Shown here: positions 19,390-31,552 of the stretch, in pieces | Numbering within the stretch: position 1 is the stretch's first letter | Layout: each line of letters opens with the position of its first letter | The notes under the pieces: model-generated | Database searches by the model: none | What the model saw: the letters and a program-made list of their open reading frames with translations, nothing else | Told to the model about the DNA's origin: nothing | Made by a program: the position numbers and the translations under genes | Source: Mycobacterium heckeshornense | GTDB lineage: Bacteria > Actinomycetota > Actinomycetes > Mycobacteriales > Mycobacteriaceae | Direction of reading: 5' to 3' | DNA: 64,000 nt | NCBI RefSeq assembly: GCF_016592155.1 | Contig: NZ_AP024237.1 | Location: 372,001 to 436,000, forward strand

Positions 19390-21002
19390 CTACTCACCTC
19401 GCTGGAAACCTGTTCGGGCGCAGCCAGGTTCAGCGGTCTGGCCAGCTGGGTGGGGGCGGTTCGCCCGCGCAGTTCAACGACTTCGCCGACCTCCCAGCAC
19501 AACGCTTCGGCGTCGATCGCGCCGCTGACCGCGACCGCGGAAGCCAGCACGTGGCCCTCTTCGAGCTTGGCCAGCTCGGTGAGCCGGGCGGCCTCGTTGA
19601 CCGGGTCGCCGATCACAGTGTATTCGAAGCGGGCCTGCGCGCCGATGTGGCCGGCGATCGCGCGGCCGGCCGAGACCCCGATCCCGAACTCCAGCGAACC
19701 CAGCACCGGCAGCAGCGCGTCGTGCAGTTCGCGCGCTGCCGCCAGCGCGCCACCGGAAGCGTCGGGGTGCTCGATAGGCGCGCCGAAGATCGCCAGCGCG
19801 GCATCGCCCTGGAATTTGTTGACGAAACCGCCATGGCGGCCAACGGTTTCCACGATCACCCGGAAGAATTCGTTGAGCAGGTTCACGACCTCGGCGGGCG
19901 GACGGGTCGCCGCCAGCTGGGTAGAGCCGACCATGTCGACGAACAGCACGGCGACGTCGCGTTCCTGCCCGCCCAGTTCGGTGCCGCGCTCCAGGGCGCG
20001 GCGGGCGACGTCTTCGCCGACATAGCGGCCGAAGAGGTCGCGCAGCCGTTGCCGCTCGGCCAGGTCGCGCACCATGTCGTTGAAACCGGCCTGTAGCAGG
20101 CCAAGTTCGCTGGCGTCGTAGATCTGCATGTGCGCGTTGTAGTTTCCGCGCTGCACCTCGCCGAGCGCCCAGCGCAGCTGGCGCAGCGGGTCGGCGATCG
20201 ACATGGCCACCAGCAGTGTGCTGGCCAGCCCGATGACCAATGCCAGCAGTGCCATCAGCAGGATCGGGTTGAGCAGCTTTTCGGGTGGCCCGTGCAGGAA
20301 CGCCGCCTTGTCGGCCATCACGGCGAGCACGATGGCCAGCAGCGGCACCCCGGTCGACAGCGCCCAGGTCAGCAATTGCCGCAGGATGACACCGGGTGCC
20401 CGCACATTCTCGGGCACACCACCGCGCAGGGCGGCCACCGCCACCGGGCGCAGGACCCGTTCGGCCTGCAGGTAGCCGATGATCGCGGTCGCGGCGGCGC
20501 CCAGGGCGACGGCGACGCCCACCACCGGTCCTAGGTGGCTGGTTTTTCGCCAACTGGCGACGATGAACACCACACCGCCCACGCACCAGTAGCACAGGCT
20601 GATCAGCACGCGGTAGAACGGCATCCGCAACGCGCGGATGCGGGCGAGCTCGGTGGCAGCCGGGTCGCTGTCGGCCAGCAGGCCGTCGCGGCGCTGCCAG
20701 CGAAAGACCGGCACCAGCAGCCGCACGCTCACCGAGAACCCGGTCGCGACGAGCACGACGAGCGTGATCGCGAAGAGCGCCAGGTTGGTCCGAGGCAGAT
20801 CCTGCAACTCGACGCGGTCCTCGGGCGGCAGGCCGTAGCGCAGGAAGCCGAGCACCAGCAGCGCGCCGATGATGTCGGCCTGAAATATGCTCAGCGAGAA
20901 CACCGGCCACGGCGTGCGCACCAGCCAGCGGACGAACGCGCTGGTTCGTCCGCTCAGTGCCACTGCGGTGTTCACGGACCCACCGTATCCGGCTGCCGGC
21001 AC
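19386..21002 (-). CDS. Membrane-bound class III adenylate cyclase with HAMP domain
   Basis: A 538-aa protein equivalent to Rv3645. Six predicted transmembrane helices (residues about 25-275) lead into a HAMP linker (ADPLRQLRWALGEVQRGNY) and a C-terminal class III cyclase domain. Metal-binding Asp residues lie in FVDMVGS and QGDAALAIFG. Adenine-specifying Lys and Asp lie in NKFQGD and VIGDPVN. The transition-state Asn and Arg lie in NEAAR. It makes cAMP from ATP at the inner membrane face. In M. tuberculosis Rv3645 has been linked to fatty-acid-responsive cAMP and drug tolerance. ATG 21002 is used, but GTG 20975 is possible. Confidence 0.92.
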
Positions 21003-21069
21003 TTAGCGGCAACCAAAAAGCAGGTTGAGCCGCGGCTGGTGTCGGCGGTGACCAGTACTGTTTGCGGTG

Positions 21070-22272
21070 ATGCCCGGAGTGTTCGCGCGCTTGGTCGGCC
21101 AGCAGGCGGTGGAGGCCGAGTTGGTGGCCGCTGCGCGTGCGGCCCGCGGTGATTCGGCTCACAGCCCGGCGATGTCGCATGCCTGGCTGATCACCGGCCC
21201 GCCCGGCTCGGGGCGTTCGGTGGCGGCGCTGAGCTTCGCGGCGGCGCTGCAATGCACCGCCGATGGTGTTCCCGGCTGTGGACAGTGCCGGGCGTGCACG
21301 ACGACGATGGCCGGTACCCACGCCGACGTGCGGCGTGTGATCCCGGAAGGCTTGTCCATCGGTGTGGACGAGATGCGGGCCATCGTGCAGATCGCCTCGC
21401 GGCGCCCCAGCACCGGGCGCTGGCAGATCGTGCTGATCGAAGACGCCGACCGGCTGACCGAAGGGGCGGCCAACGCGCTGCTCAAGGTCGTCGAGGAACC
21501 GCCGCCGTCGACCGTGTTCCTGCTGTGCGCGCCGTCGGTGGACCCGGAAGACATCGCGATCACGCTGCGCTCCCGATGCCGCCACGTCGCGCTGGTGACC
21601 CCGTCGGCCCCAGCGATCGCCCAGGTGCTGGTCGACGGCGACGGGCTGGACGCCGACACCGCCCACTGGGCGGCCTCGGTCAGCGGCGGGCATGTGGGGC
21701 GGGCGCGGAGGCTGGCCACCGATGCGGATGCGCGGCGGCGGCGGCAGCGAGCGCTGGAGCTGGCCCGTGACGCGGCTACCCCGTCACGGGCCTACGCCGC
21801 CGCCGAGGAGCTGGTGGCCGCCGCGGAGGCGGAGGCTTACGAGTCGACCGCCGGGCGTGACGAGGCGGAGACCGAGGAGTTGCGGACCGCGCTGGGTGCC
21901 GGCGGCACCGGCAAGGGCACCGCGGCCACCTTGCGGGGCGCGACCGGAGCCATCAAAGACCTTGAGCGACGGCAGAAGTCGCGTCAGACGAGGGCGTCAC
22001 GCGATGCCTTGGACCGCGCGCTGATCGACCTGGCGACCTATTTCCGGGATTCGCTGATGGTGGCCACCGGCGCGCACACGGTGCGCGCCAACCACCCCGA
22101 CATGGTGGATCGGGCCACCGCGATGGCCGCACATGCCTCCCCGGAGCGGCTGTTGCGCTGCATCGAAGCGGTGCTGCAGTGCCGCGAAGCGCTGGCTGTC
22201 AACGTCAAACCCAAGTTCGCCGTCGACGCGATGGTCGCCACCATTGGCCAGGCACTGCGCTTGGACCGGTAG
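21070..22272 (+). CDS. holB: DNA polymerase III delta' subunit
   Basis: A 400-aa clamp-loader subunit (equivalent to Rv3644c). The AAA+ core has a modified Walker A (TGPPGSGRSVAAL) and a four-cysteine zinc module (CTADGVPGCGQCRAC). The sensor region LIEDADRLTEGAANALLKVVEEPP is characteristic of delta'/tau proteins. With delta and tau it loads the beta clamp onto DNA. ATG 21070 is directly preceded by an in-frame GTG (21067), which could also serve. The C-terminal collar domain is Ala/Glu-rich. A tRNA gene follows 24 bases after the stop. Confidence 0.92.
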   Translation: MPGVFARLVGQQAVEAELVAAARAARGDSAHSPAMSHAWLITGPPGSGRSVAALSFAAALQCTADGVPGCGQCRACTTTMAGTHADVRRVIPEGLSIGVDEMRAIVQIASRRPSTGRWQIVLIEDADRLTEGAANALLKVVEEPPPSTVFLLCAPSVDPEDIAITLRSRCRHVALVTPSAPAIAQVLVDGDGLDADTAHWAASVSGGHVGRARRLATDADARRRRQRALELARDAATPSRAYAAAEELVAAAEAEAYESTAGRDEAETEELRTALGAGGTGKGTAATLRGATGAIKDLERRQKSRQTRASRDALDRALIDLATYFRDSLMVATGAHTVRANHPDMVDRATAMAAHASPERLLRCIEAVLQCREALAVNVKPKFAVDAMVATIGQALRLDR

Positions 22273-22295
22273 ACTCATGCCGCCCGGCAGGGCAT

Positions 22296-22368
22296 GCCAC
22301 CTTAGCTCAGTCGGTAGAGCGGCTCACTCGTAATGAGCAGGTCAACGGTTCGATTCCGTTAGGTGGCT
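22296..22368 (+). tRNA. tRNA-Thr (anticodon CGT)
   Basis: A complete cloverleaf: acceptor GCCACCT (22296-22302) with AGGTGGC (22361-22367), D arm 22305-22320, anticodon stem GCTCA/TGAGC around loop CTCGTAA, anticodon CGT at 22329-22331, and T arm containing TTCGATT. The discriminator base is T. CCA is not encoded. It reads ACG codons. Confidence 0.97.
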
Positions 22369-22386
22369 CCGTCACGGCGGCTGGGA

Positions 22387-25451
<3,065 letters not shown>

Positions 25452-25455
<4 letters not shown>

Positions 25456-26141
25456 CGCGGCATCCTTCCACGCAGGAATCCGTCGAAAATGATGTTGACA
25501 CCGTTGAGCAGCGGCTGCCCCTTGGATTTGGAATAGTCGGTGTAGAGCACCTCGACGGGTTCTTCGGTTACGCGCCAACCGTTTTCGGCGATCAGCATGA
25601 TGAACTCGGTGGCATGGCTCATCCCGCTCATCGTGATGTCGAGCTTGTCGGCGACTTTCTTGTTGAACACCCGAAGGCCGTTGTTGGTGTCGGTCAACCC
25701 GAGTCGGCGACCGCGCGGGCTCACCCACGCCGCGGTGCGCAGCACGATCCGTTTCAGCAGTGGCGGCCGGTTGCCGCCGCGCCGGCCGAAGCGGGTTCCG
25801 ATGACGATGTCGACGTCACCGGCGGACAGCCGGTCGACCATGGTGACCAGGTCTGTGACGCGATGCTGGCCGTCGCCGTCGAACGTGGCGAAGACCTGCG
25901 CGCCGGGCTGACGGCGGGCGTACTCCACGCCGGTCTGGATCGCAGCCCCCTGGCCCAGGTTGACCGGGTGGCGCACCACGTGCGCCCCGGCCCCCAGCGC
26001 AATCTCGCCGGTTATGTCGGTGCTGCCGTCGTCGACACATACGACGTGGTCGAAGACCGAGCGAACGTCGGCGATCACCTCGCCGATGACCGTGGCTTCG
26101 TTGAAGGCTGGAACGACGATCCAGGCGTCGGGGTAACCCAT
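25452..26141 (-). CDS. ppgS: Polyprenyl-phosphate glycosyltransferase, GT2 (PpgS-like)
   Basis: A 229-aa GT-A-fold enzyme of the dolichol/polyprenol-phosphate sugar synthase type. Motifs: WIVVPAFNEA at the N-terminus, VDDGS (nucleotide contact), the metal-binding FDGDGQH, and TDTNNGLRVF. The M. tuberculosis equivalent Rv3631 transfers N-acetylgalactosamine from UDP-GalNAc to polyprenyl phosphate for the galactosamine substituent of arabinogalactan. ATG 26141 gives MGYPDAWIVVPAF; the frame upstream of this enters non-conserved sequence. It lies between the flippase-like gene (25-base gap) and its DUF2304 partner (overlap). Confidence 0.88.
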
Positions 26142-26166
26142 GTCGATGCCCCAAGCTACACGCCGA

Positions 26167-27438
26167 TCAGCCGCGCGGACGGGCAAGCGCGGCCAGATGT
26201 ATCGCGATCCCGACCAGCGGACCGCACAACAGCGCGACGACCGTGCGAGTGCCCAGCGGCATCGGTAGCAGCAGCAGCAACGTCGAGGCCAGCGTGGCGC
26301 CCACCCAGCCCAGCGCATAAGCCCGATGCAGCGCCGCGGCGACCGCCGCGGCACCCGTCAGCGTCAGCATGGCAATTGCCAGCGCCGCAGCGGTCAGCCA
26401 GGCCAGTAGCGCGCTGGCGGCGTGGTAGCCGGGTCCGAACCCGGCCCGCAACAACCATGGGCCCACCAGCGCAGCGGCCACCACCCCGACCGCGCCGATC
26501 GCCCCCACGACCGCCGCCGGGCCGATCAGCGCCCGCAGCCGGTCGGTGCGCTCGTCGACGAAATGCGCGATCAGGTTGCCCTGCATCGCGGTCAGCGGAA
26601 CCAGCAGCGGTGCCCGGGTCAAGGTCACCGCCAAGATGACCACCCCGCCTTCGGCGCCCAGCTCGGCCGAGGTCGCCTTCAGCAGCACCGGGAACCCCAT
26701 CACCAGGATGGCGCTGGCGCCGGCGGCGGTGATCGAGTGGCCCACCCCGCGCAGGAAGGCGGCGGTGCTTACGGGTGTCAGCAGCCGGGCCGCCGCCCGC
26801 GTGGCCGGCGAGGCGATCAGCACGATCAGCCACGCCGTCGCCCCCGCGACCGTGGCCCACAAGTATCCCCGCAGTCCCCAGCCGATGACGAAGGTCGTGA
26901 GCGCGACCGCGACCCGGATGGTGGCGTCGGTCACCATCAGCGCCCCATATTGGCTCCAGCGGTCGGCCCCGGCCAGCACGCCCAGCAGCGTTGCATGGAC
27001 GCAAAAACTGGCCAGACCCACGCTGAGCAGCCCCACGGAAAGCCAGCGGGCATCGACGAAGACCTGCCGGCTCCACAGTGTCGAGCTGCCCGCGATCACC
27101 ACAGCCGCCGCCACCCCGACCAAGGCGGCTACCCGCAGTGGATGCGTGCGGCCGTCCGGCAGCATGTCGGTGTAGCGCGCCGTACGGACCTCCCGGGTGG
27201 TCTCCTGCAGAAGCCCGTTCGCGGCGCCGGTGGCCAAGCCGAACGCGCCCCAGAACACCCCGAACACCGAAAACCCGGCTGGCGCCAAATCACGCGCGGC
27301 CAGGTAGATCACCGCGTAGCCGCACAAGGCCGTCAGAACGGTCGCCGTGCCGACGCGGGCCACGCTGCCGCGTGTGATCGGCCCGGTGGATGCTCCTTCG
27401 AAAGCAGCCGACGCGGACGCACCGCCGACCTCGGTCAC
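26167..27438 (-). CDS. Flippase-like polytopic membrane protein (Rv3630-like)
   Basis: A 423-aa protein with about 12 predicted helices and the overall layout of the MOP/Wzx-type lipid-linked saccharide flippases (equivalent to Rv3630, 431 aa). GTG 27438 is chosen because upstream codons are unconserved and the next methionine is internal. There are few charged residues in the helices and a short basic C-terminus. It is the first gene of the three-gene operon with the GT2 enzyme and DUF2304. It plausibly flips or exports the glycolipid those proteins make; this is inference from family and context. Confidence 0.78.
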   Translation of the reverse strand: MTEVGGASASAAFEGASTGPITRGSVARVGTATVLTALCGYAVIYLAARDLAPAGFSVFGVFWGAFGLATGAANGLLQETTREVRTARYTDMLPDGRTHPLRVAALVGVAAAVVIAGSSTLWSRQVFVDARWLSVGLLSVGLASFCVHATLLGVLAGADRWSQYGALMVTDATIRVAVALTTFVIGWGLRGYLWATVAGATAWLIVLIASPATRAAARLLTPVSTAAFLRGVGHSITAAGASAILVMGFPVLLKATSAELGAEGGVVILAVTLTRAPLLVPLTAMQGNLIAHFVDERTDRLRALIGPAAVVGAIGAVGVVAAALVGPWLLRAGFGPGYHAASALLAWLTAAALAIAMLTLTGAAAVAAALHRAYALGWVGATLASTLLLLLPMPLGTRTVVALLCGPLVGIAIHLAALARPRG

Positions 27439-27682
27439 AGCGACGACCGCTGCCCAGCGGGCAGCTCCGGTATCGGCACAGATTGAAAATACTAAGAGCC
27501 GGTCCCCAGCCCGACAGCTTCCGTTAACCCTGGTCTGCAAGACTACCGGCAAGAGGGGAGTATTCCGGCACCGCGGCGTCGTCATCCCGTCGACCGCCAT
27601 CGGCCGGCCGGCGTCGCGGACCGTGGGTGCATCTGGCGGTGGAAGAGACCTCTGGCTTTGCGTGAAAAGCGGAGGTCATCCA

Positions 27683-28657
27683 TTGCACGAACCACTGCAC
27701 GACCTCGAATGGATCGTCGTTTCAGGGTTGGCGATCGCAATCTTGTTGTTCGACGTCGTGGTGATCGCACGCCGGGCGCACCAGCCGACGATGCGGGAAT
27801 GCGCAATCGCGTTATCGACCTATATCGGGCTCGCGGCGTTGTTCGGGATCTGGGTTTGGCATTTCCAAGGCCAGCAGTTCGGGCTGGAGTTCTTCGCCGG
27901 ATGGCTCACCGAATACAGTTTGTCGGTTGACAACCTGTTCTTGTTCATCGTCATCATGGCGAGCTTCAATGTTCCCCGGGTGTATCAGCAACAGGCGCTG
28001 CTGGTCGGGATTGTGATCGCGCTGATCCTGCGCGGTGTTTTCATCGCGCTTGGCGCGATGGCCATCCGGCAGTTCTCCTGGGTCTTCTATCTCTTTGGCG
28101 CGTTTTTGGTGTACATCGCCGCCAAACTGGCCCGCGACCACGGGCGCGACCGCGACGCTAAGAACGTGGTCGTCCGGTTCGCGCGCGGGCGATTACCCAC
28201 CACCGACACCTGGGACGGCCTGAAGCTCTGCGTCAAACAGGGATCCGACCGGCTGGTGACGCCGATGTTTCTGGTCATCCTCGGGCTGGGAGCCGCCGAC
28301 CTGGTCTTCGCGCTGGATTCCATTCCGGCGATCTACGGGCTCACCCGCGAACCGTACTTGGTACTCGCGGCCAACGTGTTCGCGTTGATGGGTCTGCGAC
28401 AGCTGTACTTCCTGCTCGGCGCCCTGCTGGACAGGTTGGTGTATCTGTCCCGCGGACTTGCCGTGATCCTGTTCTTCATCGGGGTGAAGTTGGTGCTGCA
28501 TGCATTGCGGGAGAACGAGATCCCGTTCATCAACGGCGGCCGCCATGTCGAGGTGCCCGAGATCCCGACCCTGCTTAGCCTCGCGGTCATCGTGGTGACA
28601 CTCGCGTTCACCGCGCTGGCCAGCCTGCGGGCCACCCGGGTTGTCAACGCCGGCTAG
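27683..28657 (+). CDS. TerC-family integral membrane protein
   Basis: A 324-aa protein of the TerC/Alx family: about eight to nine helices, with the conserved segments LTEYSLSVDNLFLFIVI and GLGAADLVFALDSIPAIYG, whose buried acidic residues are the family hallmark. Members are associated with manganese export and metal loading of exported proteins, or with tellurite resistance clusters. The TTG start at 27683 is preceded by GGAGG at ideal spacing; upstream codons in the frame are unconserved. It stands alone and divergent from the glycosylation operon. Confidence 0.9.
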   Translation: MHEPLHDLEWIVVSGLAIAILLFDVVVIARRAHQPTMRECAIALSTYIGLAALFGIWVWHFQGQQFGLEFFAGWLTEYSLSVDNLFLFIVIMASFNVPRVYQQQALLVGIVIALILRGVFIALGAMAIRQFSWVFYLFGAFLVYIAAKLARDHGRDRDAKNVVVRFARGRLPTTDTWDGLKLCVKQGSDRLVTPMFLVILGLGAADLVFALDSIPAIYGLTREPYLVLAANVFALMGLRQLYFLLGALLDRLVYLSRGLAVILFFIGVKLVLHALRENEIPFINGGRHVEVPEIPTLLSLAVIVVTLAFTALASLRATRVVNAG

Positions 28658-28770
28658 GTCGGTGTCCGCGGGCGATGGGTTCGCCGAGTACCACAGCGAG
28701 CGTGATCAGCCCGGGCCGGCCGGCCGCCAACCCGGACAAAGACCCCACCGGGGCGGCGCTCCGACGCCGG

Positions 28771-29318
28771 CTAACCTTCGATCATCCCCACGATTGCGCG
28801 CGCCATCCGCTGTTGTTCGTCGGCGGAGAAATCGCTGTGGCGCCGGCGAATCGCCTCCGCTTCGGCGATCTCGAAAGCGGTGACGTACTCATGCACGGCG
28901 TTCCGGTAGTCCAGCTGCGCGTTGCGGTCGTCGAGAATGTCGTCCGGACGCTCCGGGCGCAGCAGGTCGGCGTGCCGCGTGGCCTTGTGGAACGCCGCCG
29001 TCAGCGGATTGCAGCATATCGGTCATCATCGGAAAGTCCAGCAGCTCGGCGACGTCGATTTCGTAGTCGAACCACGGGGCGTTGGTCCGGTCGTGCTCGT
29101 CGAGGAGTTCGGCAAGCTCGCCGGTAGCTGTCCTTGTTGACTCGCGTCCGCCCGGAGGACTCCGCCATCGCGATCTTGGCCTGCTGCTTCGACCGATACC
29201 GTTCCAGCCGTCTTTCGGCCCGGCGCTCATTGGCGGCGGCGATCGCCCTCAAGCCCCCGCCGACCGCACCCCCGAGCGGGAGGACCAGCCACCAGAAATT
29301 CGCAGCGAAATGCCACAT
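28771..29318 (-). pseudogene. Frameshifted conserved mycobacterial gene
   Basis: One continuous protein can be read only by joining three frames. It starts at ATG 29318 (MWHFAANFWWLVLPLGG..., an N-terminal helix then RRLERYRSKQQAKIAMAES). It shifts near 29130 to a frame giving GELAELLDEHDRTNAPWFDY and DFPMMTDM, then shifts near 29005 to NPLTAAFHKATRHADLLRPE and ends ARAIVGMIEG with a stop at 28771-28773. The three pieces look like one small membrane-anchored cytoplasmic protein; I do not know its function. Two independent frameshifts make this either a decaying gene or a spot with sequence errors. Confidence 0.7.
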
Positions 29319-29365
29319 CGGAGTCACCGATGCCAGGATGCCCACCGGTGCGCGCCGGCCGGTGG

Positions 29366-30148
29366 TCAGTATTGTCTGACGAGCCAGCGCGGCGCGGTCC
29401 GCCATCGCCGGCGACCGCACGGCTGACGCGTGGGCGGTTCGAGCAGCAACACGGCCTGGCCGTCGACAAGCACCGGATGGACCCAGTCGCCAAGCTCGAT
29501 GGGCTCGCCGGTGCCGGGCCGGCGATCCTGGCTGTCGCGGACCTCGTCGATGGATACCCGCGCGCGCAACTGGTCGACGGTGGCTTCACGGGGCAGTTGC
29601 TCCAGCCCGGGCAAGGTGATGAACAGTCCGTCATCGCCCGACAGGTGCAGCCCCACCGCGGCCAGCGCGCCCAGAACGCCGTCCTGGGTGCCCCCGTGTC
29701 CGGATAGATGCACGCCGAGTGTTGCGGCGAGTTCACGGGCTTCGTTGGCGTGCAACACTTCCCGCTTTGCCCGGCGGCCGAAGTCGATGACCTGTGACAC
29801 CGCATGGGTGAGCCGGCCCGGGACGGCGACCGCGAGGCCGGGATCGGCGTCCGGTGGGCAGACCCGCTCCAGGAACCTCGCTGCCACTGCGATGACATCC
29901 CGCTTCACCTGTTCCGGGTTGCCGTCGCGGCTGCGCCAGGCCAGGCAGGCGCTGGAATTGTGTGTGGTGTAGGGGATTTGGTCGTCTAACAGAAGCTGGT
30001 GGCGGGTGGCTCCGGCCGGCGTCCCGAGGCCCGCGGTCGCCAGTTCGCACAGCAGTGCGCGGGCGCGGCGCCCGGTTCCCGGGCTGCGCAAGTTGTCGGT
30101 GTCGTCGATGCCGATGAGCAAATCGACGCCGGCCAGCGCGTGATTCAT
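29366..30148 (-). CDS. TiaS-like protein (GIDDTDN domain)
   Basis: A 260-aa protein. Residues about 12-18 read GIDDTDN, followed by GTGRRARALLCEL. Later come IPYTTHNSSACLAW and HGGTQDGVLGALAAVGL, matching in order the kinase-like domain of archaeal TiaS, the tRNA-Ile2 agmatidine synthase. The OB-fold and zinc-ribbon tRNA-binding domains of TiaS are missing, so the substrate is probably something else. The ATG overlaps the stop of the lipoprotein gene upstream (ATGA), so the two are cotranslated. It is not part of the M. tuberculosis gene order at this position, suggesting acquisition. The precise function is unknown. Confidence 0.68.
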   Translation of the reverse strand: MNHALAGVDLLIGIDDTDNLRSPGTGRRARALLCELATAGLGTPAGATRHQLLLDDQIPYTTHNSSACLAWRSRDGNPEQVKRDVIAVAARFLERVCPPDADPGLAVAVPGRLTHAVSQVIDFGRRAKREVLHANEARELAATLGVHLSGHGGTQDGVLGALAAVGLHLSGDDGLFITLPGLEQLPREATVDQLRARVSIDEVRDSQDRRPGTGEPIELGDWVHPVLVDGQAVLLLEPPTRQPCGRRRWRTAPRWLVRQY

Positions 30149-30573
30149 GGGTTGACGACCAACGCGGTGACGTCGCGGACCCAGCGATCGACACCGAGAT
30201 GAGAACCGGCGAGCTTGAGCGTGTCGTGTTTGGTGATGGTCAAGATGACTTGGTCGGTGAGCTCGTCTGCGCGCAGTGTTTGGGCGGGGTCGCGTCCTTG
30301 TACGCGCACGCTGTTGACGTCGGCGGCCCCGGCAACGTCAAGGACGGTGCGCACGGTGGGTCCTTTTTGGACGTGGGCGCCTCGCGACTGCGGGGTAACG
30401 ATCTCGGCCTGCGGAAGAGTTTGCAGCCGCTGCAGCGTCAGCCGGGCGAGCTCCCTGCCGGTCTGCTGCACGACGAGGTCGCCGCCGTGGCGAGCGTCGA
30501 TTGCGGTGGCACACGCGCCGAGGGCGAGCACCGCCGCAACCGGCCCGAGCAGTCCGCTGACAGTTATCCGCAC
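30145..30573 (-). CDS. Small lipoprotein with SUOX-like (molybdopterin oxidoreductase) fold
   Basis: A 142-aa exported protein. The N-terminal hydrophobic segment ends in a lipobox, ALGAC (Cys about residue 21), so it should be lipid-anchored outside the membrane. The remainder (LTLQRLQTLPQAEI; GPTVRTVLDVAGAADVNSVRV; RWVRDVTALVV) follows the strand pattern of the sulfite-oxidase catalytic domain (PF00174-like), but it is short and I see no cofactor-ligating Cys. Translation is coupled to the TiaS-like gene. A GTG start is used. The role is unknown; a cofactor- or ligand-binding lipoprotein is a reasonable guess. Confidence 0.62.
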   Translation of the reverse strand: MRITVSGLLGPVAAVLALGACATAIDARHGGDLVVQQTGRELARLTLQRLQTLPQAEIVTPQSRGAHVQKGPTVRTVLDVAGAADVNSVRVQGRDPAQTLRADELTDQVILTITKHDTLKLAGSHLGVDRWVRDVTALVVNP

Positions 30574-30643
30574 TTACATAACGTATAGCCCACGAAACTA
30601 CGCATTCAAGTTTGTTATTCCCCAATCATTGCGCGGATGAGGT

Positions 30644-30649
30644 TATGAT
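30644..30649 (+). promoter_or_regulatory. -10 element giving a probable leaderless transcript
   Basis: TATGAT at 30644-30649 is six bases before the ATG at 30655, so transcription would start at or within a base of the start codon. Leaderless mRNAs are common in mycobacteria. The 81-base divergent intergenic region is AT-rich relative to its surroundings, and no clear -35 is visible. Confidence 0.5.
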
Positions 30650-30654
30650 CGGGC

Positions 30655-31236
30655 ATGCTTTCGGCCTGCCGATCGCCCACGAGTGTGCTGCCGCGCTCGG
30701 CGGGCCGCGACACGACCGGATTGCTGTTTGCCCGTGAGGTCGCCATTCCCGCGATGTCGGTTGCCGCGATTGTCGGCTCCGCTGATATCAGGATTCCGAT
30801 CGGGTTGCCCGGGCATCGGGCACTGATCTGGCTGAGCTTGCTGGTGGCGGTTGCTCTGGTGACGCGCCGGCGAGACACGGTTATCGCGGTCGGGGCCGCC
30901 TGCACGGCGGCGACGGTGATGCTTCATGCCGGGCCATCGCCGAGTGTCCGCTATCTCGCGGCCGCAGCCATGCTCTACGCGGTGGCTGGAGCACCCGCGG
31001 TGCAACGGCGGCCCTGGCTCGTGGTGATCGCAGCCGCACCGATCCACCTTGTCGCGATGGCGGATCCGGTCGCTGCTGTGATCCGTGGCGGTCACCTGGC
31101 CGGGATCTTGTCAGTCGGGATGGGCGAAAAGCTGCAGTGGCACTTGGTATTCGGGTTGGCGGCCGGGCTGCTGGGCTGGGGGTTGGCCCGCGGCATCGGG
31201 CGCCTTCCGCGATTCGGTGAGGTTGGGAAGGAGTAG
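30655..31236 (+). CDS. Small integral membrane protein heading an ESX-3-like cassette
   Basis: A 193-aa protein with about five hydrophobic helices ([76 protein letters not shown]). I do not recognise a family. It ends five bases before the PE gene, so all five genes to esxH could form one operon from the leaderless promoter. A membrane partner cotranscribed with secreted PE/PPE/Esx proteins is unusual outside full ESX loci. The start could also be a later in-frame codon. Confidence 0.65.
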   Translation: MLSACRSPTSVLPRSAGRDTTGLLFAREVAIPAMSVAAIVGSADIRIPIGLPGHRALIWLSLLVAVALVTRRRDTVIAVGAACTAATVMLHAGPSPSVRYLAAAAMLYAVAGAPAVQRRPWLVVIAAAPIHLVAMADPVAAVIRGGHLAGILSVGMGEKLQWHLVFGLAAGLLGWGLARGIGRLPRFGEVGKE

Positions 31237-31241
31237 CTGTC

Positions 31242-31550
31242 ATGACGTTGCGAGTGATTCCCGAGGGTCTGGCCGCGACCAGCGCCGCGGTCGAGGCGAT
31301 CACCGCCCAGCTGGCGGCTGCGCATGCCGGTGCAGCGCCGGTTATCACCGCGGTGGTGCCGCCGGCGGCCGATCCGGTTTCGGTGCAAGCCGCCGCGACG
31401 TTGAGTGCGCGGGGCAGCCAGCATACGGCCGCGGCGGCCAAGGGCGTCGAGGTGTTGGGTCGTGCCGGAGTGGGGGTGGCCGCGGCCGGATCGAGTTACG
31501 CGGCCGGTGATGCCGCGGCGGCTTCGACGTATTGGGTGACCGGCGGCTGA
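31242..31550 (+). CDS. PE-family protein, PE5-like
   Basis: A 102-aa PE protein. The N-terminus [20 protein letters not shown] carries the Pro-Glu motif (residues 7-8), and the rest is the two-helix PE domain ending [14 protein letters not shown]. It is much closer to the ESX-3 protein PE5 (MTLRVVPEGLA...) than to PE32 of this chromosomal region in M. tuberculosis. A GAAGGAG site precedes the ATG. PE proteins dimerise with the adjacent PPE protein and are exported by type VII secretion with the YxxxD/E signal; here the C-terminal helix has SSYAAGD. Confidence 0.9.
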   Translation: MTLRVIPEGLAATSAAVEAITAQLAAAHAGAAPVITAVVPPAADPVSVQAAATLSARGSQHTAAAAKGVEVLGRAGVGVAAAGSSYAAGDAAAASTYWVTGG

Positions 31551-31552
31551 CA

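Noticed and set aside
19474..21693. 739-residue frame across the cyclase and holB genes
   Set aside because: Runs in a different frame of the cyclase strand and across a divergent promoter; no motif.
29366..30148. Calling the GIDDTDN protein a tRNA-Ile agmatidine synthase
   Set aside because: It lacks the tRNA-binding OB and zinc-ribbon domains, and a bacterial TilS is present to modify the same tRNA.
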